The notes under the pieces are model-generated. The model worked only from the letters and a program-made list of their open reading frames with translations. It was not told the DNA's origin and did no database searches. Shown here one piece after another: positions 8,669 through 19,302 of a stretch of 64,000 nt of DNA. The DNA is from Xanthobacteraceae bacterium (GTDB lineage: Bacteria; Pseudomonadota; Alphaproteobacteria; Rhizobiales; Xanthobacteraceae), in assembly GCA_030041005.1 (NCBI GenBank), contig JASHOR010000131.1, positions 62,001 through 126,000 of the forward strand, read 5' to 3'. The position numbers and the translations under genes are program-made. Positions within the stretch are counted from its first letter, which is position 1. Every line of letters starts with the position of its first letter.

Positions 8669-10048
8669 ATGCGGCTTCTCATCATCGGTACGCTCAAGGG
8701 CCAGCTCACGACTGCGACCAAGTTGGCGATGGATAAGGGGGCGACCGTAACCCACGCGGCGGACAACGCTCAGGCGCTCGCGGTCCTGCGCGCGGGCCGC
8801 GGCGCCGACCTGTTGATGGTCGATGTCGCCATCGACATTCGAGCCTTGGTGCGCGGGCTCGAAGCCGAACACATCCATGCCCCGATCGTGGCCTGCGGCA
8901 CCGCCACCGATGCGCGCGCCGCGGTCGCCGCCATACAGGCCGGCGCCAAGGAATACATCCCGCTGCCGCCCGATCCGGAATTGATCGCCGCCGTGCTCGC
9001 CGCCGTGGCCGACGACCAACGCGAGTTGATTTACCGCGACGAGGCTATGGCGCGCGTAGTCAAGCTCGCCCAACAGGTTGCGCCTAGCGATGCTTCCGTA
9101 CTGATCACCGGCGATTCGGGAACTGGCAAGGAAGTTCTGGCCCGCTATGTGCACGCCCGTTCAAGCCGCGCCAAGAAGCCTTTGATCTGCGTGAATTGCG
9201 CGGCGGTGCCGGAAGCGCTGCTCGAATCGGAATTGTTCGGCCATGAGAAGGGCGCGTTCACCGGCGCCGTCGCGCGCCGGGTCGGCAAATTCGAAGAGGC
9301 CAACGGCTCGACGCTCCTGCTCGATGAGATCTCCGAGATGGACGTGCGGCTGCAGGCCAAACTGTTGCGCGCCATCCAGGAGCGGGTGATCGATCGGGTC
9401 GGCGGCACCCGGCCGGTGCCGATCGACATCCGCATCATCGCCACATCCAATCGTAATCTCGCTCAGGCCGTGCGTGAAGGCGCGTTCCGCGAGGATTTGC
9501 TGTTTCGGCTGAACGTCGTCAATCTGAAAATCCCGCCGCTGCGCGAGCGACCAGCCGACGTACTCGAACTCGCCGAGTATTTCATAAAGAAATACTCGGC
9601 CGTGAATGGCGTACCGGCGCGACCGCTGTCCGCGGAGGCACGGCGCACGCTGGCGATCAACCCGTGGCCGGGCAACGTGCGCGAGCTGGAAAATACCATG
9701 CATCGTGCCGTGCTGATGGCGAGCGGCGCCGAGATCGGGTCTGAGGCGATACTCGCGCCCGACGGCGCGCGGCTCGACCAGCAGCGCGGTCCGGCGGCTG
9801 TCGCGCATGCGGCATTTGCCGCCGAGCAAGTCTCGCGGGCCTTGGTCGGCCGCACCGTCGCCGAGGTTGAGCGCGACCTCATCCTGGAAACGCTCAAGCA
9901 TTGTCTCGGCAACCGGACGCATGCCGCAAACGTGCTCGGCATCTCCATCCGCACGTTGCGCAACAAGCTCAACGAATATTCCGCCGATGGCATACCGGTG
10001 CCTCCGCCAGGCGGCGGCTCGGGCGGGGAACGTTTCGCTGCGGCGTAG
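8669..10048 (+). CDS. flbD: sigma-54 dependent flagellar regulator FlbD
   Basis: Activator of sigma-54 flagellar promoters and repressor of early ones in Caulobacter. Layout: a receiver-like domain (residues 1-115) whose first strand, [13 protein letters not shown], lacks the usual acidic pair, as in Caulobacter FlbD, suggesting it is not controlled by ordinary phosphorylation; an AAA+ domain with Walker A GDSGTGKE, the sigma-54 contact loop GAFTGA, and Walker [11 protein letters not shown]; then a Fis-type helix-turn-helix ([20 protein letters not shown]). It lies 119 bases after fliN with no other gene between. flhA, the usual next gene, is absent; a REP region follows. Confidence 0.93.
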   Translation: MRLLIIGTLKGQLTTATKLAMDKGATVTHAADNAQALAVLRAGRGADLLMVDVAIDIRALVRGLEAEHIHAPIVACGTATDARAAVAAIQAGAKEYIPLPPDPELIAAVLAAVADDQRELIYRDEAMARVVKLAQQVAPSDASVLITGDSGTGKEVLARYVHARSSRAKKPLICVNCAAVPEALLESELFGHEKGAFTGAVARRVGKFEEANGSTLLLDEISEMDVRLQAKLLRAIQERVIDRVGGTRPVPIDIRIIATSNRNLAQAVREGAFREDLLFRLNVVNLKIPPLRERPADVLELAEYFIKKYSAVNGVPARPLSAEARRTLAINPWPGNVRELENTMHRAVLMASGAEIGSEAILAPDGARLDQQRGPAAVAHAAFAAEQVSRALVGRTVAEVERDLILETLKHCLGNRTHAANVLGISIRTLRNKLNEYSADGIPVPPPGGGSGGERFAAA

Positions 10049-10052
10049 GCGG

Positions 10053-10172
10053 CATTCCGGGGCGCGCCAAGCGCGAGCCCGGAATCCATAATCACTATCG
10101 GAGCCAGTCCCCCGCGGCGTCAGCGGATGTCGATTCCAGGCCCGCGGGCTGCGCCCGCGTCCCGGGATGACG
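10053..10172. repeat. REP/BIME palindromic repeat
   Basis: Two palindromes: ATTCCGGGGCGCGCCAAGCG with its partner GAGCCCGGAATCC near 10053-10086, then GATTCCAGGCCCGCGGGCTG with GCCCGCGTCCCGGGAT near 10132-10168. The flank GGAATCCATAATCAC recurs at 10531-10545 and, with one change, at 50323-50337. It fills the space between the convergent flbD and DUF1330 genes and could act as a transcription or mRNA-stability element. Confidence 0.7.
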
Positions 10173-10173
10173 A

Positions 10174-10479
10174 TCACTTGGTCGCGTCGCCGCCATCGAC
10201 CATGATGGTTTCGACCTCGCCGGCGCCGTTCCTGCGGCGGAAGGCGGCGGCCTTGTCGTATTCATCGGATTGGAAGCAGGCGACGCCCTGCTCGAAGGTC
10301 GGAAATTCGATCACCACGAAGCGGGAAAACTTGTGCGGGCCCTCCATGATCTGAAAGCGTCCGCCGCGCGCCAGAACTTTGCCGCCGTATTTGGCGATGA
10401 TCGCCGGCACCAGGTCGGTGTATTTCTTGTACTCGACTGGGTCGTTGATCTTCGAACGCGCAACCCAATAGGCCGGCAT
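10174..10479 (-). CDS. DUF1330 domain protein (EthD-like fold)
   Basis: A 101-residue protein starting MPAYWVARSKINDPVEYKKY, with the conserved core PAIIAKYGGKVLARGGRFQI and VVIEFPTFEQGVACFQSDEY. This is a DUF1330 protein, a dimeric alpha/beta-barrel family with no settled function. A longer open frame runs upstream through the REP sequence, but GGAGG sits about 7 bases before ATG 10479 and the family begins there. Both sides are bounded by REP palindromes, so it is probably transcribed alone. Confidence 0.85.
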   Translation of the reverse strand: MPAYWVARSKINDPVEYKKYTDLVPAIIAKYGGKVLARGGRFQIMEGPHKFSRFVVIEFPTFEQGVACFQSDEYDKAAAFRRRNGAGEVETIMVDGGDATK

Positions 10480-10495
10480 AGGAGTCCTCCACATT

Positions 10496-10597
10496 GTCAT
10501 TCCGGGACACGGCCGTAGGCCGCGGGTCCGGAATCCATAATCACAAACGCCGGGGCTATGGATTCCGGATTGCCGCTCCGCGGCAATCCGGAATGAG
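10496..10597. repeat. REP/BIME palindromic repeat
   Basis: Contains GTCATTCCGGGACACGGCCG paired with GGCCGCGGGTCCGGAATCC, then the conserved flank CATAATCAC, then a second palindrome GGATTGCCGCTCCGCGGCAA TCC in which GGATTGCCG and CGGCAATCC form a stem, ending CCGGAATGAG. Same family as the repeats at 10053 and 50294. It separates DUF1330 from the EAL gene. Confidence 0.72.
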
Positions 10598-10615
10598 GCG
10601 CCGGAGAATGCGCGC

Positions 10616-11500
10616 CTACGTCTCTGCGAACAGGCCACGCAGCGCCGCTGCGGCAGTGCGCCGCGGCTTCTGGGCGGGCCGCTTGGCGCCCACCATGCGG
10701 CGGCCGAGCAGGCTGACGAATTGGTCCTTGGCCATGGGCTTGGCGAACAGGTAACCCTGGCCGATGTCACAACCAATGCCTTGCAGCTTGTGGCTCTCGT
10801 GGGGGGTCTCGATGCCTTCGGCTACCGTCTTCAGTTCAAAGCGCTTGGCGAGTTCGATGATGGTTTCGCACAATCCGGCGTTGGTGCGGTCGACGTGGCA
10901 ATCGGTGACGTAGCTCTTGTCGATTTTCAGCTCGCTGAATGGCAATTGCCGCAGCCGCGCGAGCGACGAATAGCCAGCGCCAAAATCGTCGAGCGCCAGC
11001 GAGCAATGAAGCGCGCGCAGCTCATCGGCAATCTCCTGCGCGATTTTCAGATCATGCATCGCCTCGTCCTCGGTGACTTCAAGGATGAGGCCAGGCCAAT
11101 TGGCGGCCGTCGGCCGCTCCTCGCGCAGCATTCGCGCGATCGGCAATTTGATGAAGGCCGAAGCCGGAACATTGACCGAAAGCTTGATACTGGCGCCGAG
11201 CGCCGCGCAATCCTCGTAATCGCGGAGCGACGTAAGAATGACGCGTTCGGTCAGCGCCAGCATGTCGGCTTCGCTGGCGCCCGGCAGGAAGGAGCCGGGG
11301 CTGAGCATGGTTCCGTCGGGGCGTCGGGCACGCACCAGCGCCTCCGCGCCGACCAGACGTTTCGCGCGCAAATCAATTTTCGGCTGGTACCACAGCTCAA
11401 ACCAGTCTCGCCGCAGCACGTCGCCGAGAGTCACCCTGCCATTAGGCGGTTCGGGCTCGGCTGGCCTCGGTGGGAATAGCCTTTGCAGCCTTTGCAGCAT
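10616..11500 (-). CDS. EAL-domain cyclic-di-GMP phosphodiesterase
   Basis: A compact 294-residue protein that is almost entirely an EAL domain, expected to hydrolyse c-di-GMP to pGpG. The catalytic set looks intact: EAL at residues 53-55 (GAEALVRARR), SVNVPASAF, EVTEDEAMHD, the DDFGAGYSSL loop, LKIDKSYV and TVAEGIET. No GGDEF, PAS or transmembrane segment is visible, so it should act in the cytoplasm. Start ATG 11500 (MLQRLQRLF) is favoured because the 46 codons upstream are Arg/Ser-rich and unlike the family. Its place just after a flagellar block is suggestive of motility control, but that is inference. Confidence 0.9.
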   Translation of the reverse strand: MLQRLQRLFPPRPAEPEPPNGRVTLGDVLRRDWFELWYQPKIDLRAKRLVGAEALVRARRPDGTMLSPGSFLPGASEADMLALTERVILTSLRDYEDCAALGASIKLSVNVPASAFIKLPIARMLREERPTAANWPGLILEVTEDEAMHDLKIAQEIADELRALHCSLALDDFGAGYSSLARLRQLPFSELKIDKSYVTDCHVDRTNAGLCETIIELAKRFELKTVAEGIETPHESHKLQGIGCDIGQGYLFAKPMAKDQFVSLLGRRMVGAKRPAQKPRRTAAAALRGLFAET

Positions 11501-11692
11501 AACGACCCGTGATCGTCGATATACGCTGGATATGGCCCACAATACCGGCCGCTCCGTTAATGCGGGCGTGCTCGGACGCAATATGCTTTCCCGTGAGTAA
11601 CGCCGGCCAGATTCTCGCGCGGCGCGGTAAGGAATCATTAATAAGCGCGTAGCCGCGCAATGCGCACGTGAGCGCGAAAATTGTTGCTGCGC

Positions 11693-13750
11693 CTACTCCG
11701 CCGCACGCCGCGCGGCGATGATCTGGTCGGCGGTCCGGCCGGTCAATTCCGCCATGTGGTCGAACTTGAACGTGAACGTGCCGGCGCCCGCGGTTGCCGA
11801 GCGAATCTCCACGATGAGATCGCCAATCTCGGACTCCGGCATCATCGCCCGCACCGCGTCCCAGCCTTCCCAGCCTTCGCGCGTATCAAAGCCGAGGATC
11901 TGCCCGCGTCGGCCGGAGAGCAGCGCATTGATCTTTGCCGTTGCTTCCGAGGGGCAGACGATCTCGACTTGCCCGATCGGCTCGAGCAGCACCGGCTGGC
12001 ACTGCGGCAAGCCTTCGGTAATGCCGATGCGGCCGGCGGTGCGGAACGCCATGTCGGAGGAATCGACCGTGTGGTAGGAGCCGTCGATCAGCGCCACGGC
12101 CAGATCGACCACCGGAAAGCCGAGCGGTCCGTGCTTGAGCGCGTCGATGACGCCTTCCTCGACCGAGGGAATGTAGTTGCGCGGCACGACGCCGCCGGTG
12201 ATTTTTTCTTCAAAGGTAAAGCCGCTACCGCGCGGCAATGGCTTGATATCGAGTACGACATCCCCGTACTGGCCGTGGCCGCCCGACTGCTTCTTGTGCC
12301 GACCGCGCTGCACGATGCCCTTGCGGATGGTTTCGCGGTAGCCGACGCTTGGCTGGCGCCGGTCGATGGCGACGCCGTAGCGGTCGCTCAATCGTTCGGT
12401 GGCAACGCGCAGGTGCATCTCGCCCTGGCCCCACAGCACCACCTCGTGCGTCTCCGGATTGTGCTGAATGGTGATCGAGGGGTCTTCCTCGGCCAGCTTG
12501 GCCAGCGCCTGGCCGAGCTTGACATCATCCTTGCGCTCCTTTGCCGAAATGGCGATGGCGAGCACGGGCGAATACGGAACGACCTTGGCAAGCGCCGGAT
12601 GCGGCTGTTTGCCCACAGTCAAGGTGTCGCCGGTCTTGGCCTTTTCCAGCTTGGCAAACGCCACCGTTTCGCCGACGCTCGCCGGTCCGCGCTTCTCGCT
12701 GTTCTGTCCGACGAGCTTGAACACGCCGGCAACCCGGCCGGCTTCGTCGCCGCCGGCGAGAAACGTCGCGCCGTCGCCTGCTTGGCCGGCAAGCATACGC
12801 ACAATCGACAGGCGCCCGCCGTGGGGGGTGTTGACCGTCTTGAGTACGTAGGCGACGGCATCGCCGTCGGCTTTCACGCCCAGGCGTTTGGCGGTTTCCG
12901 CAATCCCCGGCGATTCGTGGCGCAGCGCTTTCAAGAGCCGCAAAACGCCGTTGGCGCGCGTGGCGGTCCCCATCAGCACCGGGCACACCAGCCCTTCGCG
13001 CAATTCTCGCGTCAGATCGTCGAACACCTTGTCGCGCGGCGGCTGTATATCCTCGAGCAACTGCTCCATCAGTTCGTCGTCGTGGTCGGCGAGCGATTCC
13101 AGCATCGAAAATCGCGCGGTCTTTTCGCGATCCGCCAGTTCGCCTTCCAGTTCGACAACCTGCGAGGCGGCATGTTCCTTGTAGACGAAGGCTCGTTCGA
13201 GGGCGAGGTCGACAAATCCGCTGATCAAATCGCCGGAGAATGTCGGAATCTGTCGCAGGATGAGCTTGGTGCGCGAAGCCGGCTGCAGAAGCTTGAGCGC
13301 GTCGTGAACGCCGGCGTCCGCCTTGTCGATCTTGTTGAGAAACAGCACGCGCGGTATCTTGCGATCTTCCAGCTCGCGTAAGATTAGCTGTAGCTGCGGA
13401 ATCTTTTTCTCATCCATTTCGCAGACGACGACCGCCGCGTCGATTGCGGGGAGCACCGCGCGCATATCGTGGACGAATTCGACCGAGCCAGGGCAATCGA
13501 GGAACGTGTAGGCATCGCCCATGAAACTCGTGGTGGCCGCGGTCAGTTCGACGCTCATGCGGTGATCGCGGGCTTCCTTGCTGGCGTCGCCGAGCGTGTT
13601 GCCGGCCTCGATCGTACCTTGGCGCGCAATAACACCTGTGCGCGCAAGGATTGCCTCGAGCAATGTGGTTTTCCCGCTTTGGAAGGGACCGACCAGCGCA
13701 ACGGCGCGGGGACCCGTCGCGCGCCCGCTATGGTTGCCGTTTGTCGCCAT
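11693..13750 (-). CDS. elongation factor G-like GTPase (second EF-G type protein)
   Basis: A translational GTPase of 685 residues. The G-domain has an unusual P-loop GPFQSGKTTLLEAIL, the switch-II like DCPGSVEF in place of DTPGH, and the NKID guanine-specificity motif. Downstream are the EF-G domains II-V (RMLAGQAGDGATFLAGGDEA; HLRVATERLSDRYGVAIDR; FPVVDLAVALIDGSYHTVDS). The changed DTPGH and the overall length match the EF-G-like paralogue found beside ordinary FusA in many alphaproteobacteria. Its function is unclear; it is not the main EF-G, and no tuf/rps genes are near. It appears monocistronic. Confidence 0.88.
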   Translation of the reverse strand: MATNGNHSGRATGPRAVALVGPFQSGKTTLLEAILARTGVIARQGTIEAGNTLGDASKEARDHRMSVELTAATTSFMGDAYTFLDCPGSVEFVHDMRAVLPAIDAAVVVCEMDEKKIPQLQLILRELEDRKIPRVLFLNKIDKADAGVHDALKLLQPASRTKLILRQIPTFSGDLISGFVDLALERAFVYKEHAASQVVELEGELADREKTARFSMLESLADHDDELMEQLLEDIQPPRDKVFDDLTRELREGLVCPVLMGTATRANGVLRLLKALRHESPGIAETAKRLGVKADGDAVAYVLKTVNTPHGGRLSIVRMLAGQAGDGATFLAGGDEAGRVAGVFKLVGQNSEKRGPASVGETVAFAKLEKAKTGDTLTVGKQPHPALAKVVPYSPVLAIAISAKERKDDVKLGQALAKLAEEDPSITIQHNPETHEVVLWGQGEMHLRVATERLSDRYGVAIDRRQPSVGYRETIRKGIVQRGRHKKQSGGHGQYGDVVLDIKPLPRGSGFTFEEKITGGVVPRNYIPSVEEGVIDALKHGPLGFPVVDLAVALIDGSYHTVDSSDMAFRTAGRIGITEGLPQCQPVLLEPIGQVEIVCPSEATAKINALLSGRRGQILGFDTREGWEGWDAVRAMMPESEIGDLIVEIRSATAGAGTFTFKFDHMAELTGRTADQIIAARRAAE

Positions 13751-13847
13751 AACTTCCTCCCGCTGTTGGCCGTTGGCTGTGGCCGTGCCGCCGATGGGAG
13801 CGGCCGGACAAATGCCAATCTATGCTTTCAGGCCTGGGCCGGGGAGG

Positions 13848-14345
13848 TCAAGGGGCGGGACAATGTGTGCCCGGTTCGCAAAGATAAAGCTTGGCTGCGC
13901 CGGCTGCGATGCTCAGGCCGACTTGCCCTTGAAACGAAACCGGCTGCAACGCCACCGAACCGTTGGAACCGCCGACGAGAACGTTGGCGCCGAGGCCGAC
14001 TGCGATGGATGCTTCCGCGGTCGCGCCGACATAAGTTCCATCGAGCATTCCGGCAAATCGATTCGTGCCGGCAAAGACCGCCCATACGATTTTGCCTCCG
14101 GAGGTCGCCCCGAGATCGACGCCCACTCGCGTCATCGTCCCCGAATAGTTCTCGTCCGGCGCGTTATCCGAATGAAGAATGCAATTCACATTGCGCTCTG
14201 AACCCAACACGAGACCGACATTGGCCGACAGCGAACAATTGAGACTGCCCACTTGGATCCGGGCTGATTGCGCATTGGCGGGCAACGCGGTTATCACGAG
14301 CGCTGCGGCAGCCGTGCAAGCGGCCGCAAAGGCAGTGCGAAACAT
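13848..14345 (-). CDS. secreted DUF992 domain protein
   Basis: Begins MFRTAFAAACTAAAALVITA, a clear signal peptide cleaved after ANAQ, so the mature protein of about 140 residues is periplasmic or outer-surface. The rest matches DUF992: VGSLNCSLSANVGLVLGSER, VGVDLGATSGGKIVWAVFAG and GATAEASIAVGLGANVLVGG SN. The family is common in Hyphomicrobiales and has no assigned role. ATG 14345 is preferred over ATG 14351 because GAGGGAGA then lies at a normal distance. Two cysteines (in LNCSL and VNCIL) may form a disulfide. Confidence 0.8.
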   Translation of the reverse strand: MFRTAFAAACTAAAALVITALPANAQSARIQVGSLNCSLSANVGLVLGSERNVNCILHSDNAPDENYSGTMTRVGVDLGATSGGKIVWAVFAGTNRFAGMLDGTYVGATAEASIAVGLGANVLVGGSNGSVALQPVSFQGQVGLSIAAGAAKLYLCEPGTHCPAP

Positions 14346-14571
14346 ATGCATTCTCCCTCACGGGCCCGTCTTATGGGCCTTATCATTGATTGTAAGCGAG
14401 AATCAGGCAGGCGTCGCCTGCCATTGATATCCGGTTCGTTCGCGCCTGCCGTCGTTTTCGCCGCACGGTCTATCGGAAGCGCTCCTCGGGACCTTGTCGG
14501 CCCGACCGGAACCATCGGGCGGTGGATGCCCGGCCGCCTACCTGCTCAGCCGCCGGGACCGCCGGCAAAAG

Positions 14572-15876
<1,305 letters not shown>

Positions 15877-15964
15877 CTACGATCTCCAAAACCGGTCGAA
15901 CGCAACGCTCCGTTAAGGCTCGACGGGCCTAATGTCCCGATCAGGGTTTCGAGCAGGGAACCGC

Positions 15965-17365
15965 ATGTGCCGGGCGTTCGAGGTCTTGCGGAGCGGTGGT
16001 TGGCTCACCGGCGAGCGCATCCGCATCATTGCCCTCACGCTGTTGGTGGCCTCTGCCGCCGGCTTTCTGTTTCTGGTCTTGACCGCCCATGGCGGCATCG
16101 ATCGCCAGGGTCGGCCACTTGGAACCGATTTCTCCGACGTCTACTCGGCGGGCACCTACGTGCGACAAGGCCAGCCCGCATTGCCGTTCGATCCGCCACG
16201 ACAATACGCCCGCGAGCAGGCGATATTCGGACCGGCAACGCCGTTCTACGGCTGGCATTATCCGCCGTACTTTCTTTTCATCGCGGGCGCCTTGGCGGAA
16301 ATGCCTTACGGGATCGCCCTTGCCGTGTGGCAGGCGGGTTCGCTCGCACTTTATCTGTTGGTGATCTGGGCAATCGTCGCGCCGCTGTCGTCCTCCCCCT
16401 TGCGGGGAGGGCCGAACGGCCAAAGGCCGTTCGGGTTGGGGGTCGCTGGGCAGAAATTTGAATCTATCCCCCCGCCTGCGGCGGCGACCTCCTCCATAAG
16501 GGGGCAGGCCAGTCCTCTTTGGCTCCTTCTCGCGCTCGCATTCCCGGCGGTGCTGATCAATATCGGGCACGGCCAGAACGGCTTTCTCACCGCCGGACTC
16601 CTCGGGGGTGCTCTCCTCGCCCTCGATCGCCGGCCGCTTCTCGCCGGCACCCTGATCGGTCTTCTGGTCTACAAGCCGCAATTCGGGCTGATGATCCCGC
16701 TCGCGCTCGCTGCCGGCGGATACTGGCGGAGTTTTGTCGCGGCCGTCGTAACGGTCGCGCTGCTCACAGTGTTGACCGTCGTCGTCTTCGGGCCACAGGT
16801 ATGGCAAGCGTTTCTGATCTCGACCGAATTTTCGCGCACCGTGGTGCTCGAACAGGGCGCGACCGGCTGGCAAAAGATACAAAGCCTGTTCTCGTGGGCG
16901 CGCATGTGGGGGGCGCCAATTCCGCTCGCCTATGCCTTGCAGGCCGCGCTGACCGTGGCTCTCGGCGCCTCGATCGTTTGGCTGTGGCGGAGTCCTGCGT
17001 CCGCGGCGCTTAGGAACGCTGCGCTCTGCCTCGCGGCGATCCTCGCCACGCCCTATTCGCTGGATTACGACATGATGGTTCTGGCGCCGGCAATCGCCTT
17101 CTTCGCGCTCGACGGCTTCGAGCGCGGCTTCCGTCCGTGGGAGAAGACCGGGCTCGCCGTGCTTTGGCTTGCGCCCCTGGTCAGCCGGAGCGTCGCGCAG
17201 GCGACGCTGATACCGCTTGGGGTTCCGGCCATGCTGGCCGCGTTTGTTCTGGTCCTGCGGCGTGCAGAGCTGGCACGACGATTTCCGGTAGCTTTGCCCG
17301 CGCAACCCTCTACAATCATGACAGCAGTCCCGCCGGATGGTCATGACATCGCCGCGTTCGAATAA
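15965..17365 (+). CDS. DUF2029 / GT87-type polytopic membrane glycosyltransferase
   Basis: A multi-spanning inner-membrane protein of about 466 residues with roughly ten hydrophobic helices (for example LTLLVASAAGFLFLVLTAHG and FVAAVVTVALLTVLTVVVFG). The D-x-x-x-Y motif FSDVYSAGTYVRQGQPALPF and the segment YGWHYPPYFLF match DUF2029, the GT87 family of polyprenyl-phosphate-sugar dependent transferases; the donor and acceptor here are unknown. Between two helices, near residues 140-182, a palindromic repeat is inserted in frame and encodes a Pro/Gly-rich loop. Start ATG 15965 has AGGGA upstream; ATG 15932 is an in-frame alternative. Confidence 0.8.
   Translation: MCRAFEVLRSGGWLTGERIRIIALTLLVASAAGFLFLVLTAHGGIDRQGRPLGTDFSDVYSAGTYVRQGQPALPFDPPRQYAREQAIFGPATPFYGWHYPPYFLFIAGALAEMPYGIALAVWQAGSLALYLLVIWAIVAPLSSSPLRGGPNGQRPFGLGVAGQKFESIPPPAAATSSIRGQASPLWLLLALAFPAVLINIGHGQNGFLTAGLLGGALLALDRRPLLAGTLIGLLVYKPQFGLMIPLALAAGGYWRSFVAAVVTVALLTVLTVVVFGPQVWQAFLISTEFSRTVVLEQGATGWQKIQSLFSWARMWGAPIPLAYALQAALTVALGASIVWLWRSPASAALRNAALCLAAILATPYSLDYDMMVLAPAIAFFALDGFERGFRPWEKTGLAVLWLAPLVSRSVAQATLIPLGVPAMLAAFVLVLRRAELARRFPVALPAQPSTIMTAVPPDGHDIAAFE
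16382..16512. repeat. palindromic repeat inserted in frame in the GT87-type gene
   Basis: The segment contains CCTCCCCCTTGCGGGGAGG, the perfect hairpin CCGAACGGCC-AAA-GGCCGTTCGG, and outer arms TCCCCCTT ... AAGGGGG. It reads through as a loop (PLSSSPLRGGPNGQRPFGLG onward) between two membrane helices. Composition is unlike the surrounding coding sequence and typical of intergenic palindromes. Exact borders are estimated. Confidence 0.7.
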
Positions 17366-17415
17366 TACTGGCGACATCGCAAAGCGGTCGTGCCGGCGGG
17401 ATAACTGGAGCGGCG

Positions 17416-18048
17416 ATGTTCACGCTCTATTCAATGCAGCGGTCAGGCAACAGCTACAAGACGCGGCTCGCCTTGGCTCAGCTCGGCATTCCCTATCGCC
17501 TGGTCGAAATCGACATCCTCAAGGGGGAGAGTCACACGCCCGAATTCCTGGCGAAGAATCCAAGCGGCCAGGTGCCGCTGCTCGAAGTCGCGCCCGCGCG
17601 CTATCTCGCTGAATCGAACGCCATTCTCTGTTACCTCGCCGGCGGTACGCCGCTGGCGCCGGCAGACCGGATCGAGCACGCCGGCGCCTTGCAGTGGATG
17701 TTCTTCGAACAGCATAGCCTGGAGCCGAATCTGGGTGCGGCCTATTTCTGGCTCACCCTGGTCAAAGGTGGTCGCGAGTTGCAGAGCCACGCCATCGAAG
17801 ACTGGATGGAGGAAGGCTATCGCGCGCTCGGTCTCATGGAAAAACATCTTGCGCTGCACGACTATTTTGCGGCCGACCGTTACACCATCGCCGACATCGC
17901 CCTCTATGCCTATACCCACATCGGGCATCAGTGCGGTTTCGATCTGGCCCAATTTCCGGCGTTACGGGCATGGTTGGCGCGCGTGGCCGCCCAGCCCGGG
18001 CATGTGACGATGGAATTCAATCCGGCGGAGGCCGTTGCGGCTGTCTAG
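17416..18048 (+). CDS. glutathione S-transferase family protein
   Basis: 210-residue soluble protein with an N-terminal thioredoxin-fold GST domain (MFTLYSMQRSGNSYKTRLAL, then NPSGQVPLLE and the glutathione-binding LAESNAILCYLA) and an all-helical C-terminal domain with the conserved N-capping box region DRYTIADIALYAYTH. A serine in RSGNSYK is the likely catalytic residue, as in bacterial theta/beta-like GSTs. The substrate cannot be told from sequence. It starts 50 bases after the GT87-type gene and may be co-transcribed. Confidence 0.9.
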   Translation: MFTLYSMQRSGNSYKTRLALAQLGIPYRLVEIDILKGESHTPEFLAKNPSGQVPLLEVAPARYLAESNAILCYLAGGTPLAPADRIEHAGALQWMFFEQHSLEPNLGAAYFWLTLVKGGRELQSHAIEDWMEEGYRALGLMEKHLALHDYFAADRYTIADIALYAYTHIGHQCGFDLAQFPALRAWLARVAAQPGHVTMEFNPAEAVAAV

Positions 18049-18384
18049 GGGGACGACTGGCGGTGCGCTCCGCCCGGACCCGCTGGGGTTATACGCTTCA
18101 CAAAAAGCCTCGCCGTCGGGCGAGTGCTGTCTCACCAGAGACGGCGTGCAATTTTGCTCGAAGTGAACGGTTGTTGCGGCGCGAGAGTTCTCGCTTCGCA
18201 TGCGAATGGAGCCGACCGCGAGCCTGATTGCGCAAGCGCCGACGGAAATATATCTGCCCTGGAAACGTGCTAGGATGCCGCCTTGGATGTTGCTTCAGGT
18301 TGTTGCCGCAGAGAGTAACAATCGGACAACGGCCCGGACCGTAACAGCATGGACCGCAATTCTGCGGCGACGTGAATTCAGGCG
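18049..18384. other. intergenic region before accD
   Basis: 336 bases without a supported gene; short frames here lack coding character. Small inverted repeats occur (CTCGCC-GTC-GGCGAG-like near 18110-18125 and GTCTC-ACCA-GAGAC near 18127-18140) without a T run, so no terminator is claimed. The promoter of the accD-folC operon should lie in its distal half. Confidence 0.4.
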
Positions 18385-19302
18385 ATGAACTGGATTTCCC
18401 AGGTACGACCGAAGATCCGCAGCTTCCTCAGGCGGGAAGTGCCGGAAAATCTTTGGATCAAGTGCCCGGAGACGGGCCAGCTCGTGTTCTACAAGGACGT
18501 TGAGGCCAATCAGTTCGTCATTCCGGTCTCGAACTATCATATGCGCATGAGCGCGATGGCGCGGCTCAAATCGATGTTCGACAACGAGACCTGGTTCGAC
18601 GTTGCGGTTCCAGACGTGCCTGCGGACCCGCTGAAATTCCGCGATGAACGTCGCTACGCGGATCGACTGAGAGACGCGCGAAGCAAGACTGGACTTCAGG
18701 ACGCTGTGAAAATCGGCTACGGCAAGCTCGATGGACTTGCCGTCGTCATCGCCGTGCAGGATTTCGATTTCATGGGAGGCTCGCTGGGAATGGCGGCGGG
18801 CGAGGCGATTATCAAGGGTCTCGGCACGGCAGAGCAAAAGAACTGCCCGTTCGTGCTCTTCGCGGCCTCGGGCGGCGCGCGCATGCAGGAGGGGATCCTC
18901 TCGCTGATGCAGATGCCGCGTACCACCATTGCGGTGCAGCGGTTGCGCGAAGCGCGTAAGCCATACATCGTCGTTCTCACCAATCCGACGACCGGCGGCG
19001 TGACCGCATCCTACGCCATGCTCGGCGATGTCCACATCGCCGAGCCCGGTGCGCTCATCGGTTTCGCCGGACCTCGGGTGATCGAGCAGACGATTCGCGA
19101 AAAGCTGCCTGAGGGTTTTCAGAAGGCCGAGTACCTGCGCGATCACGGCATGGTCGATATGGTGGTGCACCGGCACGATTTGCGTGCCACCATCGGCCGC
19201 CTCTGTCGGCTGTTGATGAAGGCGCCCGCCAGTCCCGGACAACAACCTCGCTTGCCGCTTTCGATGGCGGGAGCGGCGGCCACATCGTCGGCGGCCACGT
19301 GA
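18385..19302 (+). CDS. accD: acetyl-CoA carboxylase carboxyltransferase subunit beta
   Basis: Beta half of the carboxyltransferase that moves CO2 from carboxybiotin to acetyl-CoA, the first step of fatty-acid synthesis; pairs with AccA (not in this window). Crotonase-fold motifs are clear: [53 protein letters not shown] and [10 protein letters not shown]. The N-terminal region [20 protein letters not shown] keeps only one of the four zinc-finger cysteines of the E. coli protein; as far as I recall this loss is usual in alphaproteobacteria. The last four bases overlap the GTG start of folC. Confidence 0.96.
   Translation: MNWISQVRPKIRSFLRREVPENLWIKCPETGQLVFYKDVEANQFVIPVSNYHMRMSAMARLKSMFDNETWFDVAVPDVPADPLKFRDERRYADRLRDARSKTGLQDAVKIGYGKLDGLAVVIAVQDFDFMGGSLGMAAGEAIIKGLGTAEQKNCPFVLFAASGGARMQEGILSLMQMPRTTIAVQRLREARKPYIVVLTNPTTGGVTASYAMLGDVHIAEPGALIGFAGPRVIEQTIREKLPEGFQKAEYLRDHGMVDMVVHRHDLRATIGRLCRLLMKAPASPGQQPRLPLSMAGAAATSSAAT

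Noticed and set aside
11681-13381. 566-codon plus-strand open frame
   Set aside because: Antisense shadow of the EF-G-like gene; composition is His/Arg-rich with no domain, as expected in GC-rich DNA.
15941-17377. 478-codon minus-strand frame across the glycosyltransferase gene
   Set aside because: Highly charged shadow; the plus strand encodes clear membrane helices and DUF2029 motifs.
18110-18140. Small inverted repeats downstream of the GST gene as a terminator
   Set aside because: Stems are only 5-6 bp and no T run follows.
18385-19302. Missing zinc-finger cysteines in AccD as a sign of a defective enzyme
   Set aside because: As far as I recall this loss is typical of alphaproteobacterial AccD; catalytic motifs are intact.
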